A stretch of DNA of 64,000 nt from Aphodovivens sp036306585 (GCA_036306585.1 JAXJZF010000006.1:330098-394097); one strand, 5' to 3'; positions 8,966 to 17,680 are shown, counted from the stretch's first letter. The notes: generated by a model from the letters alone, not told the origin. Translations and numbers: made by a program.

Positions 8966-10231
8966 CTAGGATACCTGGTGCCTTCTGAACGAGGCGATCG
9001 AGATCGGGGCAGCTACGAGCGTGAGGAGGGCGTAGACGGCAACCACCATTCCGACGAGGTCGACCACGAGCGGGCCGATCCGATACGACTCCATTGCCAC
9101 GAACAGCATGTTGAAGTTCGAGAAGCAGGTCGGGAACAGCGCAAGCGCCCGTTCGAGCGCGCCGATGCCCGCCGAGGGGATGAGACCCGTGAGCAGGATC
9201 AGCGCCACGTCGACGACGAAGACGGAAAGGGTCGAGCGGGTGCGCGAGGAGAGAGCGAGCGTGAGGCATGCGAACCCGATGCACGCGGCGTACATCAGCC
9301 CGACCGAGACGAGCGCGGCCTGCCCCGCGGAGAGCGGATACGGCGAGGACAGCCAGATGTTCTGGACGGAGAGCCAGAACCCGTCGGTCCCGTAGAAGGC
9401 CAGCGAGACCCCCATGACGATGGCGGCGCAGGCCGCGAAGTACACGCTCGCCCATAGAAGCGATGCGATCACCTTCGCCGCAACGAGGCGGCCGCGCCCG
9501 TGCCTCGCCGAGAGCACCACCGCATCGGCGCCCGACTGGTACTCGAAGGAGAATACGGGGGCGAGCGTCACGCACACGGCGAGTATGGCGAAGGAGAGGA
9601 AGGCGACGCAGTTGACGACGTTGCTCCAGCCGCCGACGTAGCCGTACTCGATAGGCTCGCTGACCGAGGCCTGCATGTCTGTCCAGTAGGCGCGCTCGGC
9701 GTCCGAGTACTCCCACATGCCGCCCTGCCCCTCGTCGAGGGCTTCCTGGGTCATCCGAGAGAGCGCGCCGTACCAGTCCGCCGCCATCTCGGGCGTGACG
9801 AGCGCGGCGGCCTGCGCGGGCTCCTGCTCGGATGCGCGCCAGGGGTTGAGCAGGGTCGTCCAATACGGATCGTAGAGCTCTGCGGTCCCCTCCTGCCCGT
9901 AGGTCTCGAGCATGAGGCTGTAGACGGCCGATCCCGTCATCTGGAGCACCGCGTCGGGGTCGATTTGCGAAAACACCTCGTCTTGATAGGCGGCGATGTC
10001 GGCGGCGGCCTTCTCGGACGTTATCGGCCCGGCATGCGCCTCGCGCTCCGCCTTGGCGTAGGCGATCGCGTCGGTGCCCGAGAGCGTCTCGCCCGCCGCG
10101 TTCTCGGTCTTGGTCTGCGCCACGTTGAGGGCCATGACGCCTGCGAGGAGCACGAGCACCCCGACGTTCATCGCTATCGCAACGCGCCGGGAGAGCATCT
10201 TCTTGAGCTCGAACCACATGAGGCTACGCAT
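8966..10231 (-). CDS. ABC-2 type transporter permease
   Basis: A protein of 421 residues that starts with the usual cytoplasmic helix MRSLMWFELKKMLSRR, then a first membrane span at about 17-37. A long extracytoplasmic region (about 38-205) follows, then five spans between about 208 and 412. This topology is typical of ABC-2 permeases with a large outside loop, such as lantibiotic or bacitracin-type immunity exporters and YhaP/NatB-like proteins. Its start overlaps the end of the ATPase gene by 8 bases, so the two are translationally coupled. It is the last gene of the operon led by the ECF sigma factor at 12452. The substrate is unknown; stress-linked export is a fair guess. Confidence 0.85.
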   Translation of the reverse strand: MRSLMWFELKKMLSRRVAIAMNVGVLVLLAGVMALNVAQTKTENAAGETLSGTDAIAYAKAEREAHAGPITSEKAAADIAAYQDEVFSQIDPDAVLQMTGSAVYSLMLETYGQEGTAELYDPYWTTLLNPWRASEQEPAQAAALVTPEMAADWYGALSRMTQEALDEGQGGMWEYSDAERAYWTDMQASVSEPIEYGYVGGWSNVVNCVAFLSFAILAVCVTLAPVFSFEYQSGADAVVLSARHGRGRLVAAKVIASLLWASVYFAACAAIVMGVSLAFYGTDGFWLSVQNIWLSSPYPLSAGQAALVSVGLMYAACIGFACLTLALSSRTRSTLSVFVVDVALILLTGLIPSAGIGALERALALFPTCFSNFNMLFVAMESYRIGPLVVDLVGMVVAVYALLTLVAAPISIASFRRHQVS

Positions 10232-11135
10232 CGCGGCCTCCTTCCTTTGCGAATTCGCCTGACGTCATCGTCGTCTCGTCGCGGAACGCGTGGAGGTAGA
10301 AGTCCTCCAGGCTGGGGGAGGCGGGGACCGATCCGGGGATCTGGCATGAATCGGAGACGTAGCGGAGGACGGCGGCGCCGCCGTTGTAGCGGACGTTCGA
10401 GACCGCAAGGTGCTGCGAGAGGAGGTCGGCCTGCGCTTGGGGCAGCTCCGCCTCCCACACCCTGCCGTCCATGAGGCGGACCAGGTCAAGCGGCGTTCCC
10501 TCGGCTGCGATGGAGCCCGCCTTCATCACCAGTATGCGATCGGCGATGCTCTCGACATCCGACACGATGTGCGTCGACAGGATCACCACCTTGTCGCGGG
10601 CGAAGCTGGCGATAAGGTTGCGGAAGCGAACGCGCTCCTTCGGGTCGAGCCCCGCCGTCGGCTCGTCGAGGACGAGCACCGCGGGATCGTTGAGCACGGC
10701 CTGCGCTATGCCGAGCCGCTGCTTCATGCCGCCCGAGAACGTGCGGATGCGCCGGCGCTCCTCTCCGGAAAGGCCCACGGCGGAGAGGAGCTCGAGAGAC
10801 CGTTCCCGGGCTTCTTGACGGCGTATCCCCTTCAACGCGGCCATGTATTCCATGAAGTCGAGCGCGGTGAACTCGGGGTAGTAGCCGAAGTCCTGGGGCA
10901 GGTACCCCAGGATCGCCCGGTAGTCCCCGCCCATCTGCTCGATGGGCACGCCGTCGAAGAGCACCTCGCCGGAGGTGGGGCGCAGCACGCCGCAAGCCAT
11001 GCGCATGAGCGTCGTCTTGCCGGCGCCGTTCGCGCCGAGCAGCCCGAAGACGCCCGGCCCCAGCTTGGCGCTCACGCGGTCGACGGCGATCTTGCTGCCG
11101 TATTCCTTGGTGAGTCTGTCGAACCTCAGTTCCAT
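10224..11135 (-). CDS. ABC transporter ATP-binding protein
   Basis: A protein of 303 residues with a full nucleotide-binding domain: Walker A GANGAGKTT (about 34-42), Q-loop YLPQDFGYYPEF, signature FSGGMKQRLG, Walker B VLVLDEPTAGLDP and the H-loop in ILSTHIVSD. The C-terminal ~80 residues form the extra domain seen in drug/antibiotic exporter ATPases of the ABC-2 group. It overlaps the permease gene by 8 bases and follows the membrane protein gene by 28 bases. It powers the export partner at 8966-10231. Confidence 0.92.
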   Translation of the reverse strand: MELRFDRLTKEYGSKIAVDRVSAKLGPGVFGLLGANGAGKTTLMRMACGVLRPTSGEVLFDGVPIEQMGGDYRAILGYLPQDFGYYPEFTALDFMEYMAALKGIRRQEARERSLELLSAVGLSGEERRRIRTFSGGMKQRLGIAQAVLNDPAVLVLDEPTAGLDPKERVRFRNLIASFARDKVVILSTHIVSDVESIADRILVMKAGSIAAEGTPLDLVRLMDGRVWEAELPQAQADLLSQHLAVSNVRYNGGAAVLRYVSDSCQIPGSVPASPSLEDFYLHAFRDETTMTSGEFAKEGGRDA

Positions 11136-11163
11136 GAGAGCTCCTGTTCGTCGTAGGGGGTTG

Positions 11164-11955
11164 TCAGAAGATGGAGGAAGGCGCGGGCATCGCTGCCTCG
11201 CAGCCCCCCTCGGCAGATAGCCGAATCCAGCGGAGGGCTTCCCGCACGAGCCAAAGGGCGCCTGCCGAGGCGGCGGCAGCCCATATCCAGACCGCCGCCG
11301 CGCAGTAGGCCTCCGGCACGGAGACCCTCAACAGGATGCAGAGGGCGCATACGCCGGCCGGCCAGGCGACAGCTGCGACTGTAGCGTCGGCGCTCGGGAC
11401 CTTCCTCGCGAGCATGAGCCCTCCTGCCGCCGAGAGAAGGAAGGGGGCGAGGGAGAACGCTGCCGAGCTTGAGGCGGGGATGATGCGGGCGGATGCGATG
11501 CAGGCGACGGCGAGGGTGAGAAGGCTTAACGTTGAGAACGCCATAAGCCTCGAGAACGCGACGGAGGCGGAATTGTGCAGGCACGATGCCTCCAGCTCCT
11601 GCATGCGGTTCGAGCGGGCGCGGACGACGCCGGCCAGGCTTGCGGCGGCAAGGGCCGGGCCCGATGAGACCAGCACGGCTTCAGCCTCGTGCGCGCGGGC
11701 GCCGAATAGAGCGAGCGCAACCGCCAATGCGACGACCGCCGCTGCGGGGACCCAGAACGCGGGCGGCGTGGATCTGATCGCCGCCCAGGCGAGCCCCGGG
11801 ATGCCGTCGTGTCGATAAGGGCGCTCCGATGCGGCCAGCGCCGCAAGGTCCGCCGCCTTTCTCTTGCGCTCCGCCGCAAGAGGCTCTGCCTTCCTCTCGC
11901 TTCGGTAGTGTTCACGCAGGGTGTTTTCCAGCGCTGTCATTTCGCCTTTTCTCAT
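11164..11955 (-). CDS. Membrane protein between ECF sigma factor and ABC transporter
   Basis: A protein of 263 residues. The first ~50 residues are cytoplasmic and basic (LREHYRSERKAEPLAAERKRKA), followed by six hydrophobic spans from about residue 70 to 245. Its ATG overlaps the stop of the sigma factor gene in an ATGA junction, so the two are translationally coupled. This is the position where an anti-sigma factor is often found, but no zinc-binding HxxxCxxC motif is seen. The cytoplasmic N-terminal part could hold the sigma factor at the membrane; that is inference. It could also be a further subunit of the ABC exporter. Confidence 0.75.
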   Translation of the reverse strand: MRKGEMTALENTLREHYRSERKAEPLAAERKRKAADLAALAASERPYRHDGIPGLAWAAIRSTPPAFWVPAAAVVALAVALALFGARAHEAEAVLVSSGPALAAASLAGVVRARSNRMQELEASCLHNSASVAFSRLMAFSTLSLLTLAVACIASARIIPASSSAAFSLAPFLLSAAGGLMLARKVPSADATVAAVAWPAGVCALCILLRVSVPEAYCAAAVWIWAAAASAGALWLVREALRWIRLSAEGGCEAAMPAPSSIF

Positions 11956-12452
11956 AGCGCCATCCCTTTCCCGTCATCTTCGAGCTCCGCTTTCAAAGCC
12001 TCTAGCGCGGCGGCTATTCTCCTGCCCGCCGCGAAGCGGCTCACGCCGAGCACGCGCGCGATCTCCTGCACCTGAAGTCCTTGGTCGTAGCGCAACTCGA
12101 GCACTTCCCGCTGCTCATGGGGGAGAGCTCGGAGCGCGTCGCGCACCGGGTCCGCTTCATAGTCGTCGGGGGCGGGCGTCTGTTCGTCGAGCGGCTCCCA
12201 TAGCCTTCCGCGTTTGCGGTAGGAATCCGCGCAGGCGTTTCGGGCGATGGTCAGAAGGAAGGCGAGGGGCTTGCCCCGATCTCGGTATTTCGGCAGGCTT
12301 TTGACGAACCTCAGGAACGTCTCCTGGGTCGCATCGAAGGCGTCTTCGCCGGAGGGGGTATGACGTCTGCAGTACGCCAGCACGCTCTCGTAATGCTCCT
12401 CGACGATGCGTCGCGCCTCTTCTTCGTCAAGCCTATTTCCGTTGAAAGACAA
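11952..12452 (-). CDS. ECF-type RNA polymerase sigma factor
   Basis: A protein of 166 residues with sigma region 2 (DATQETFLRFVKSLPKYR and FLLTIARNACADSYRKR) and region 4 (LPHEQREVLELRYDQGLQVQ with a helix-turn-helix VQEIARVLGVSRFAAGRR). It is the first gene of a four-gene minus-strand operon with a membrane protein and an ABC exporter, so it probably controls that operon in response to an envelope signal. The GAAAGGAGGAGAG before ATG 12452 is a strong ribosome site. It is divergent from a second ECF sigma gene 490 bp away. Confidence 0.9.
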   Translation of the reverse strand: MSFNGNRLDEEEARRIVEEHYESVLAYCRRHTPSGEDAFDATQETFLRFVKSLPKYRDRGKPLAFLLTIARNACADSYRKRGRLWEPLDEQTPAPDDYEADPVRDALRALPHEQREVLELRYDQGLQVQEIARVLGVSRFAAGRRIAAALEALKAELEDDGKGMAL

Positions 12453-12943
12453 GCTCTCCTCCTTTCGCCTTCATCCTGTTTAACGTTAATGGGGGCCGAA
12501 ACGAGCGCGATAGTTTGAAAAAACGAATTCCTATCAACTACGATGTGGACACCCCGATCTTGCGGGAAACGTAAAGGCGAGGACGACCAGCTCGCTTTCG
12601 CGGAGGTGTCCGTGCGGACACCTGAAGGCGATGCCGATGTTCGCAGGATCAACTTTTTAAAAGGCGCTTTTGAAATCATCTCGGAGACGGTAGCTGGATC
12701 CTAGGCGATCGGGCTAATCGCTCGTTGCATATATTCCTTGCTTCGTTCCGTTCGACGGCGAGGTCTACGCCCTTGAGCGAGAACCCGAAATGGCTCGAAA
12801 TCTTCACCTGCGATGCGCTAGCTGGCCCGAGGGTTTCGAAATTAATCTGTCACATTTCACCTTTCCGCGTGTGTAGTAGATGAAGGGAAATTCCGGAATG
12901 CCCCTCGATGCGATTACCGACAACCTGCGAAGGAGGTGAAGAG
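12453..12943. other. Divergent control region between two ECF sigma genes
   Basis: About 490 bases without a gene. TGTCACATTTC at 12848-12858 lies about 95 bp before the plus-strand sigma gene and resembles the TGTCACA -35 box of some ECF promoters; GTCACATTTC occurs again at 14675-14684 before the XRE gene. The -10 part is unclear. No RNA gene was recognised. Confidence 0.45.
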
Positions 12944-13471
12944 ATGCCGCATCAGACTGACGCGCTCTGCCGGGAGCCCGAGCGGCTCGTGCGCGAGTAC
13001 GCCGATCTTGTCCTGCGTGTGTGCTACACCTATCTGCGCACGACGGCGGATGCGGAGGACGTGTGCCAAGACACGCTCCTGAAGCTGATATGCCGAAAGG
13101 ATCCGTTCAACGGCCCGGATCACGAGCGCGCATGGGTCATCCGCGTGGCATCCAATGCCTGCAAGAACCTGCTGCGAAGCCGCAGCGCCCACCCTGAGGT
13201 GGAGCTCGCTTCTGCGGGGGAGCCCGAAGCGGCGCCCGAATCCGACGAAGATGCCTTGCGCCTGCAAGACGAGCGGGTTCTCAATGCTGTGATGGCGCTG
13301 CCGGTGCCGCAGCGTGAGGCGGTCTACCTCCATTACTACGAAGGGTACGGCACCCGATCGGTCGCCTCGATCCTCGAGACGACCGACGATGCCGTGCGCC
13401 AGCGCCTGAGCCGCGCGAGAGCCCGGCTCAGGGAGGCTCTGAAAGGAGACTTCGATGACTTCCCCGCTTGA
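12944..13471 (+). CDS. ECF-type RNA polymerase sigma factor, partner of a DUF4179 protein
   Basis: A protein of 175 residues with region 2 (LRTTADAEDVCQDTLLKL, then HERAWVIRVASNACKNLLRS) and region 4 (LPVPQREAVYLHYYEGYGTR, then VASILETTDDAVRQRLSRAR). The ATG at 12944 follows a perfect AGGAGGTGA; an earlier in-frame ATG at 12908 has no such site. Its 3' end overlaps the next gene by 17 bases. This sigma/DUF4179 pair is a common Firmicutes and Coriobacteriia arrangement in which the second gene is the membrane anti-sigma factor. Confidence 0.92.
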   Translation: MPHQTDALCREPERLVREYADLVLRVCYTYLRTTADAEDVCQDTLLKLICRKDPFNGPDHERAWVIRVASNACKNLLRSRSAHPEVELASAGEPEAAPESDEDALRLQDERVLNAVMALPVPQREAVYLHYYEGYGTRSVASILETTDDAVRQRLSRARARLREALKGDFDDFPA

Positions 13472-14570
13472 TTCCTACAAAGCGTCCCTCGACAAGCTTG
13501 CGTTCGACGAGGAGGCGAAGGTCCGCATAGCCTCCAAGCTAAAGGAGGCCGCCGCCCAAACCGAGAAGCCGACCTGCGTGGTCGAGCTCCCGAAGGCTGG
13601 AGGCAGACGCCGTCCCAGACGCAGGATCGCCTTGGTCGCCGCCTGCCTTGCCGCCGCCCTCACGCTCGGAGGAGGCGGGGGGGTCGCCGTGGCGGCGGGC
13701 GTGCTGCCCAATCCCGCCGACGTGCTCTCGGATGTTTTCGGCGGAGCCCCCGCCCAGACCGAGCTCTTGGGGGACATCGGACGGCCTGTCGGGGCGAGCG
13801 CGACCTCGAACGGCGTCACCGTGACGGCGGATGCCGTTATCGGCGACCGCTCCAACTACGCCGTCGTGTACACCATCGAGTTCGACGACCCTTCCGTCCT
13901 CGAGGGCATCGAGCCAGGGGAGAACGGCACGCTGCCCCTTGTTGCCGATGCTTCCAGCCATGTCGACGGCGCCATGTCCGGCGGCGGAGCGGCTTGGTTC
14001 TACGATGCCGATCCCGACGACGGCGCCATCCAGTATGCCGAGGCGATGGGCTTCGACACTTGGAACGGCGAGGGCATCGTCGGGCATACCATGCGCTTCT
14101 CGCTAAGCGGAATCAAAGCTATGGAGGACACGGGCGAGACGCGCACCATAGCCGTCGGAACCTGGAACCTCAAGTTCGCGATGAACTATACGGACACGAC
14201 CATCGATCTCCCCTCCGGCCAGAAGACGGCATGGCGAGGCTCCGAGGTCTCGGTCGACGCCGTGGCGGTTTCCTCCGTCGGCATCAGGGTGGACTACACG
14301 ATCGACCGCCAGGTCGGAGACCTCGGCCCCTCCGGCAAGATGAGCGATGAGGCCCAGGACGAGATGGATGCGGTCGTCGGCTTGCCCGTGACGGTGACAT
14401 TCGCGGACGGCACGACGTTCGACGCCGGCAACGTGAACAGCTCAACCGCCAAACAGGGGGACGGCACGAGCTCCGTCGTGAAGACCGCCACTTTCAACCG
14501 CATCGTGAGCGTGGAAGACGTCGTGAGCGTGACCGTGGGCGATGTCGAGATTCCAGCGGACCTTGCGTGA
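13455..14570 (+). CDS. Membrane-anchored anti-sigma-like protein, DUF4179 type
   Basis: A protein of 371 residues. The cytoplasmic N-terminal ~50 residues (LDKLAFDEEAKVRIASKLKE) probably bind the sigma factor, followed by Arg-rich GGRRRPRRR, one membrane span at about 57-82 and a large extracytoplasmic beta-rich part. The extracytoplasmic part begins with GASATSNGVTVTADAVIGDR and contains SNYAVVYTIEF, both typical of the DUF4179 domain. It overlaps the sigma gene by 17 bases, giving coupled translation at fixed ratio. Release of the sigma factor on an outside signal is the expected mechanism from the family context; the signal is unknown. Confidence 0.85.
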   Translation: MTSPLDSYKASLDKLAFDEEAKVRIASKLKEAAAQTEKPTCVVELPKAGGRRRPRRRIALVAACLAAALTLGGGGGVAVAAGVLPNPADVLSDVFGGAPAQTELLGDIGRPVGASATSNGVTVTADAVIGDRSNYAVVYTIEFDDPSVLEGIEPGENGTLPLVADASSHVDGAMSGGGAAWFYDADPDDGAIQYAEAMGFDTWNGEGIVGHTMRFSLSGIKAMEDTGETRTIAVGTWNLKFAMNYTDTTIDLPSGQKTAWRGSEVSVDAVAVSSVGIRVDYTIDRQVGDLGPSGKMSDEAQDEMDAVVGLPVTVTFADGTTFDAGNVNSSTAKQGDGTSSVVKTATFNRIVSVEDVVSVTVGDVEIPADLA

Positions 14571-14703
14571 TCCGATTCCCAGCTCGCAGGCGTTGCAAAA
14601 GACTTTTGGCAAGCAGATTTCCCCGTCTTCGGCCCTTTGTCGAAGCGATTGGGTGGTAGAGTCTTCCGCGATCCGTCACATTTCCGAGAAGAAGGGGCCG
14701 CGC

Positions 14704-15300
14704 ATGGAGCTAGGCAAGCACGTCAAGGAGCACAGGGCCCGGCTGGGCATGTCCCAGGAGCAGCTGGCGGAGGCGATCTTCGTCTCGCGCCAGACGATCT
14801 CCAACTGGGAGACCGACCGCACCTACCCCGACGTGCAGAGCCTGCTGCTCCTGAGCAGCCTCTTCGGAGTAAGCGTGGACGAGCTTATAAAAGGAGACGT
14901 GATGGAAATGAAGGCAGTACTCACGGCGGAAGCGAAAAGGATGAACAGGCTCGGCGCGATCATGGCGGTCTGCGGAATAGCGGCGGTTGTTTGGGCGGTC
15001 GTGACCGCGATCATGGACCTCAGCTGGCCGGTGATACTGATCCCGGCCATCGCGTTGTTCATTCCCGCGGCGGCGAGCGCGACCATGGTCGAGAAGATCA
15101 AGCACGACAACGAGCTATTCACCTACCGCGCCGTCGAGGCGTTCATGCGCGGGGAGGATCCCGATGTGGCAAACGAGCGGAACCGAAAGGCCGGAAGGCT
15201 GTGGTGGGGCAAACTCGCCGCGAGAACCGTAATAGCCGCGTTCGTCGGGCTTTGCTTCGGATGGGGGCTTGTGAGCCTTCTTTTCAAGCTCATCGGCTGA
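14704..15300 (+). CDS. XRE-family regulator with C-terminal membrane domain
   Basis: A protein of 198 residues. The N-terminal helix-turn-helix (GMSQEQLAEAIFVSRQTISN) and its extension ELIKGDV are typical of XRE regulators of the membrane-bound kind. Three hydrophobic spans follow at about 82-104, 108-124 and 172-192. The ATG at 14704 is chosen because the domain starts there and GAAGGGG lies upstream; 54 earlier in-frame codons have no protein-like content. Such proteins are usually autoregulatory and sense membrane or peptide signals. It is a single gene. Confidence 0.87.
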   Translation: MELGKHVKEHRARLGMSQEQLAEAIFVSRQTISNWETDRTYPDVQSLLLLSSLFGVSVDELIKGDVMEMKAVLTAEAKRMNRLGAIMAVCGIAAVVWAVVTAIMDLSWPVILIPAIALFIPAAASATMVEKIKHDNELFTYRAVEAFMRGEDPDVANERNRKAGRLWWGKLAARTVIAAFVGLCFGWGLVSLLFKLIG

Positions 15301-15377
15301 TCCGTCAAGAGGCGATTTCCGCATTTGATGAGACCTAGCATATTTGAATAAAGATACGGCAAGGAAGGAGAAGGGCG

Positions 15378-15443
15378 ATGAAAGAGCGTTTCGTGGAGGT
15401 CTATTCCAAGTCGATAGCTACAAGCGGCCCGATAGCTGCTTGA
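15378..15443 (+). pseudogene. N-terminal stub of a DUF6440-like gene
   Basis: A 21-codon frame behind a very strong ribosome site (AAGGAAGGAGAAGGG). The peptide MKERFVEVYSKSIATSGP is like the start of DUF6440 proteins, which run on with a VDxETGVNYL segment. That segment is missing here but appears at 17108 as VFVDTETGVDYLL. I infer that one gene was interrupted by the 1.6-kb piece between. The exact joint is not clear, because the frames do not rejoin directly at the shared AGCGG. Confidence 0.45.
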
Positions 15444-15449
15444 CATCCA

Positions 15450-15485
15450 ACTAGCAGGGACCCAGAACGTTGGGCCCCTGCTAGT
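15450..15485. terminator. Strong hairpin, probable bidirectional terminator
   Basis: ACTAGCAGGG-A-CCCA and TGGG-C-CCCTGCTAGT pair with a single mismatch around GAACGT. It is followed by CTTTC on the plus strand. It lies between the XRE gene and the convergent MobV-like gene and is at the left edge of the suspected insert. Confidence 0.65.
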
Positions 15486-15523
15486 CTTTCGGACTCTATT
15501 CTTGCGTCCCGCGTTTCTTGCCG

Positions 15524-16273
15524 CTATTTGCTCAGGCCTTTGCGGAAATTCTTGACGAAGCCCTTCGCGAACCCCTGAGCCTCCTCTTTGAGCTTATCGC
15601 CGAGGTCGCCAGCCGCCTTGGCCATGCCGTCACGATCTTTGATCGCCTCTTGGCGCTCCTGCTCGGTAAAGCCCATTTCCCTGTACATGACATCATCGGC
15701 ATCAACGTCCACGGCGCATCCGAGCTCTTTCTCCAGGTAGCTCCTGAGATCCGCATACAAGTCGAGATATTCGCCCCTGCTCATCAAGTTACGCGCAGAC
15801 AAGGAGTCCTCGCCGCGAGGCCCCTCAGCAACCGGGACAAACCAGATCCTCAGCGATTCGTTGTCCACGGTGCCGCAAAGCTCCCAAGGGATTCCCGCGC
15901 TCCGCACGACGAACTGGTATGCGAGCTTGCAGAATGCAAGCCTGTTCTCCGCTGCCAAACCCGCAGGCAGGGGTATCTCCCAGACCGCGAGAACCTCGGC
16001 GGTGCCGGCGACTCGGCCAGAGCGAGAGCTCGACTTGACCTTGTCGATGGCGTCCTCCACCGATCCGACGAGGTCGGGCATTTCCTCCAAGACCTCCGCA
16101 AGGCCGCGATCGTCGAGCCTCAGCAAGACATCCCCGCTGGCAGTCTGCTCCTTGGACCTCAGGGGTGCATAGCCGGGCTTGCCGGACGTCACTCCCGCGC
16201 CTCCGGGCAGAGCACTCCTCCACTCCTTCATGCTATAGGTGGCCACCGCTTTGAGCTGTCCGTTCTTCTTCAT
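15524..16273 (-). CDS. Hypothetical protein with distant MobV/Pre (plasmid mobilisation) similarity
   Basis: A protein of 249 residues. The middle reads VLAVWEIPLPAG, then AYQFVVRSAGIP, LRIWFVPVAEG, SARNLMSRGEYLDLYADL and a helical KDRDGMAKAAGDLGDKLKEE tail. This order matches MobV/Pre relaxases (…VxxWVITLP…, HxHxxxVPV, SAKxxxxRxxL), but the metal-binding His residues are replaced (SLRIW instead of PHMH). It therefore cannot be an ordinary active relaxase. ATG 16273 has GGAAGGA upstream. It is divergent from a TetR gene with a palindrome between them. The similarity is by eye and weak to moderate. Confidence 0.55.
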   Translation of the reverse strand: MKKNGQLKAVATYSMKEWRSALPGGAGVTSGKPGYAPLRSKEQTASGDVLLRLDDRGLAEVLEEMPDLVGSVEDAIDKVKSSSRSGRVAGTAEVLAVWEIPLPAGLAAENRLAFCKLAYQFVVRSAGIPWELCGTVDNESLRIWFVPVAEGPRGEDSLSARNLMSRGEYLDLYADLRSYLEKELGCAVDVDADDVMYREMGFTEQERQEAIKDRDGMAKAAGDLGDKLKEEAQGFAKGFVKNFRKGLSK

Positions 16274-16299
16274 AGCAATTCCTTCCTTGAGAACGAAAA

Positions 16300-16313
16300 C
16301 TTACTTTAGTAAG
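16300..16313. promoter_or_regulatory. Perfect palindrome, probable TetR operator
   Basis: CTTACTTTAGTAAG (6-bp arms) sits in the spacer between the divergent MobV-like gene (start 16273) and the TetR gene (start 16405). Its place and symmetry fit an operator for the TetR protein controlling both genes. Confidence 0.6.
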
Positions 16314-16404
16314 ATAATTGCCAAGAATAAGACTTAACTCAAATACCAAAAGGACCCCAAACGCCAGCTTTCTTACGATTGGGGACGATTGCGGAAGGAA
16401 AGCC

Positions 16405-16923
16405 GTGGACCTGCGAGTGAAGAAAACCAAGAGGGCCATCCGAGAGGCGCTGCTCGCCCTGCTGGCCGAAAAGCCGTTGGCGGACGTCACCATCAAAGAG
16501 CTGTGCGAAGCAGCAGAGGTAAGCAAGCCGGCCTTCTACTACCACTACGGAAACACCCACGACGTGCTGTCGGAAATCGAGGACGAGCTTGCCAGCGATA
16601 TCTCTAGGAAGATATCGCTGGCAAGCGAAATAGACCTCTGCTCCCCCTCGTTTCTACGGACTTTCAGAAGGAACGTCTACGAGAGCCCTTTGAGACCAGT
16701 CCTGGCAGACTCGTCCCTTCACGCGGAGTTCATCCACAAGCTGTCTACCGAGCTCGGCAATCGACCCGGAGGGAATCGGTCGGACAAGGCGTTCGGAGCC
16801 GAGGCCCTCGCCATGATGTTTGCCTTCGCCGGCTTGCTGGGAATAATGGAGCGACTGAGTCCTTCGGATTACGAAAAAGCCGTCCCGGATTTGTCAGAGC
16901 TCATGCGATCGCTGCTGGGATGA
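16405..16923 (+). CDS. TetR-family regulator (DhaS/YbiH-like C-terminal domain)
   Basis: A protein of 172 residues from GTG 16405, which has GGAAGG just upstream. The helix-turn-helix is ADVTIKELCEAAEVSKPAFY followed by YHYGNTHDVL, a typical TetR domain in the first 55 residues. The rest is helical and fits the short TetR C-terminal domains seen in Firmicutes and Coriobacteriia. It is divergent from the MobV-like gene and probably controls it. It lies inside the segment that seems to split the DUF6440-like gene. Confidence 0.82.
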   Translation: MDLRVKKTKRAIREALLALLAEKPLADVTIKELCEAAEVSKPAFYYHYGNTHDVLSEIEDELASDISRKISLASEIDLCSPSFLRTFRRNVYESPLRPVLADSSLHAEFIHKLSTELGNRPGGNRSDKAFGAEALAMMFAFAGLLGIMERLSPSDYEKAVPDLSELMRSLLG

Positions 16924-17107
16924 TTGGCAGTAGTGACCCCATGCGACCCACGGGATCGTCTCGGATGGCCCGAGAAACCCTGACCCAGATTTGACCCCCC
17001 CCCATGGTATTTCGTTGATTTTTGAGACTGATTGTAAGTAGGATTAATTGGAACAAACTGCGACAAACTGGAACAAACCGGAGAGAGTTTTTAACTATTG
17101 AGCGGGA

Positions 17108-17443
17108 GTGACCAACGTCCGTAAGGTGTTCGTCGATACGGAGACGGGCGTGGACTACCTTCTCGCGTCCTCCAACATGACAGGTGGATGCGCCGTGACG
17201 GTCTCGTCCTCCGACGGCGAGAAGCTCTACGAAGGGGCGCAGGCCGAGGAGCTCGTCGCAGGGCTATCCTTGGAAAACTGGCAGCCCATCTCAGCCGAGG
17301 CCTTCGAGGCCGAGGCGGGAGGTGCTCCCTCATCGGTCGACATGACCTTCAGCCAAGACAAGACCGTCCTGCTTGGTGAGAGCCAGCCTTCCGGGCGCGT
17401 CGACATCGCAAGCATCGCGCTTTCGCCTCCCTGGCCGCCTTGA
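17108..17443 (+). pseudogene. C-terminal part of a DUF6440-like gene, possibly fused to unrelated sequence
   Basis: The frame opens with GTG and quickly gives NVRKVFVDTETGVDYLL and GGCAVTVSSSDGEKLY, the body of a DUF6440 domain without its N terminus. The missing N terminus matches the stub at 15378. No ribosome site stands before 17108. The part after residue 40 (EELVAGLSLENWQPISAEAF) is less clear. It may be untranslated debris. Confidence 0.45.
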
Positions 17444-17680
17444 TGTTTGCGCTCAGCATAGAGGGCCGTCTTTCTTCCGATTGCTGGCTTTCTCTTCCCT
17501 ATTTTTGCCGTTACCCGCCCGTTGCCGCAAGCAATGCTCGTTAACGTGCATGCGTATAGCGCCACTAGAGCCGTGGAATTTCGATTTCTATCGGCGGGGG
17601 GAAGGCCGCTACCTAACGAAAAGGCCGCTAGCCATTCCGCAAATCGTCTTCCCGCTTTTCCGGTATGGCATTCGCCTTGT

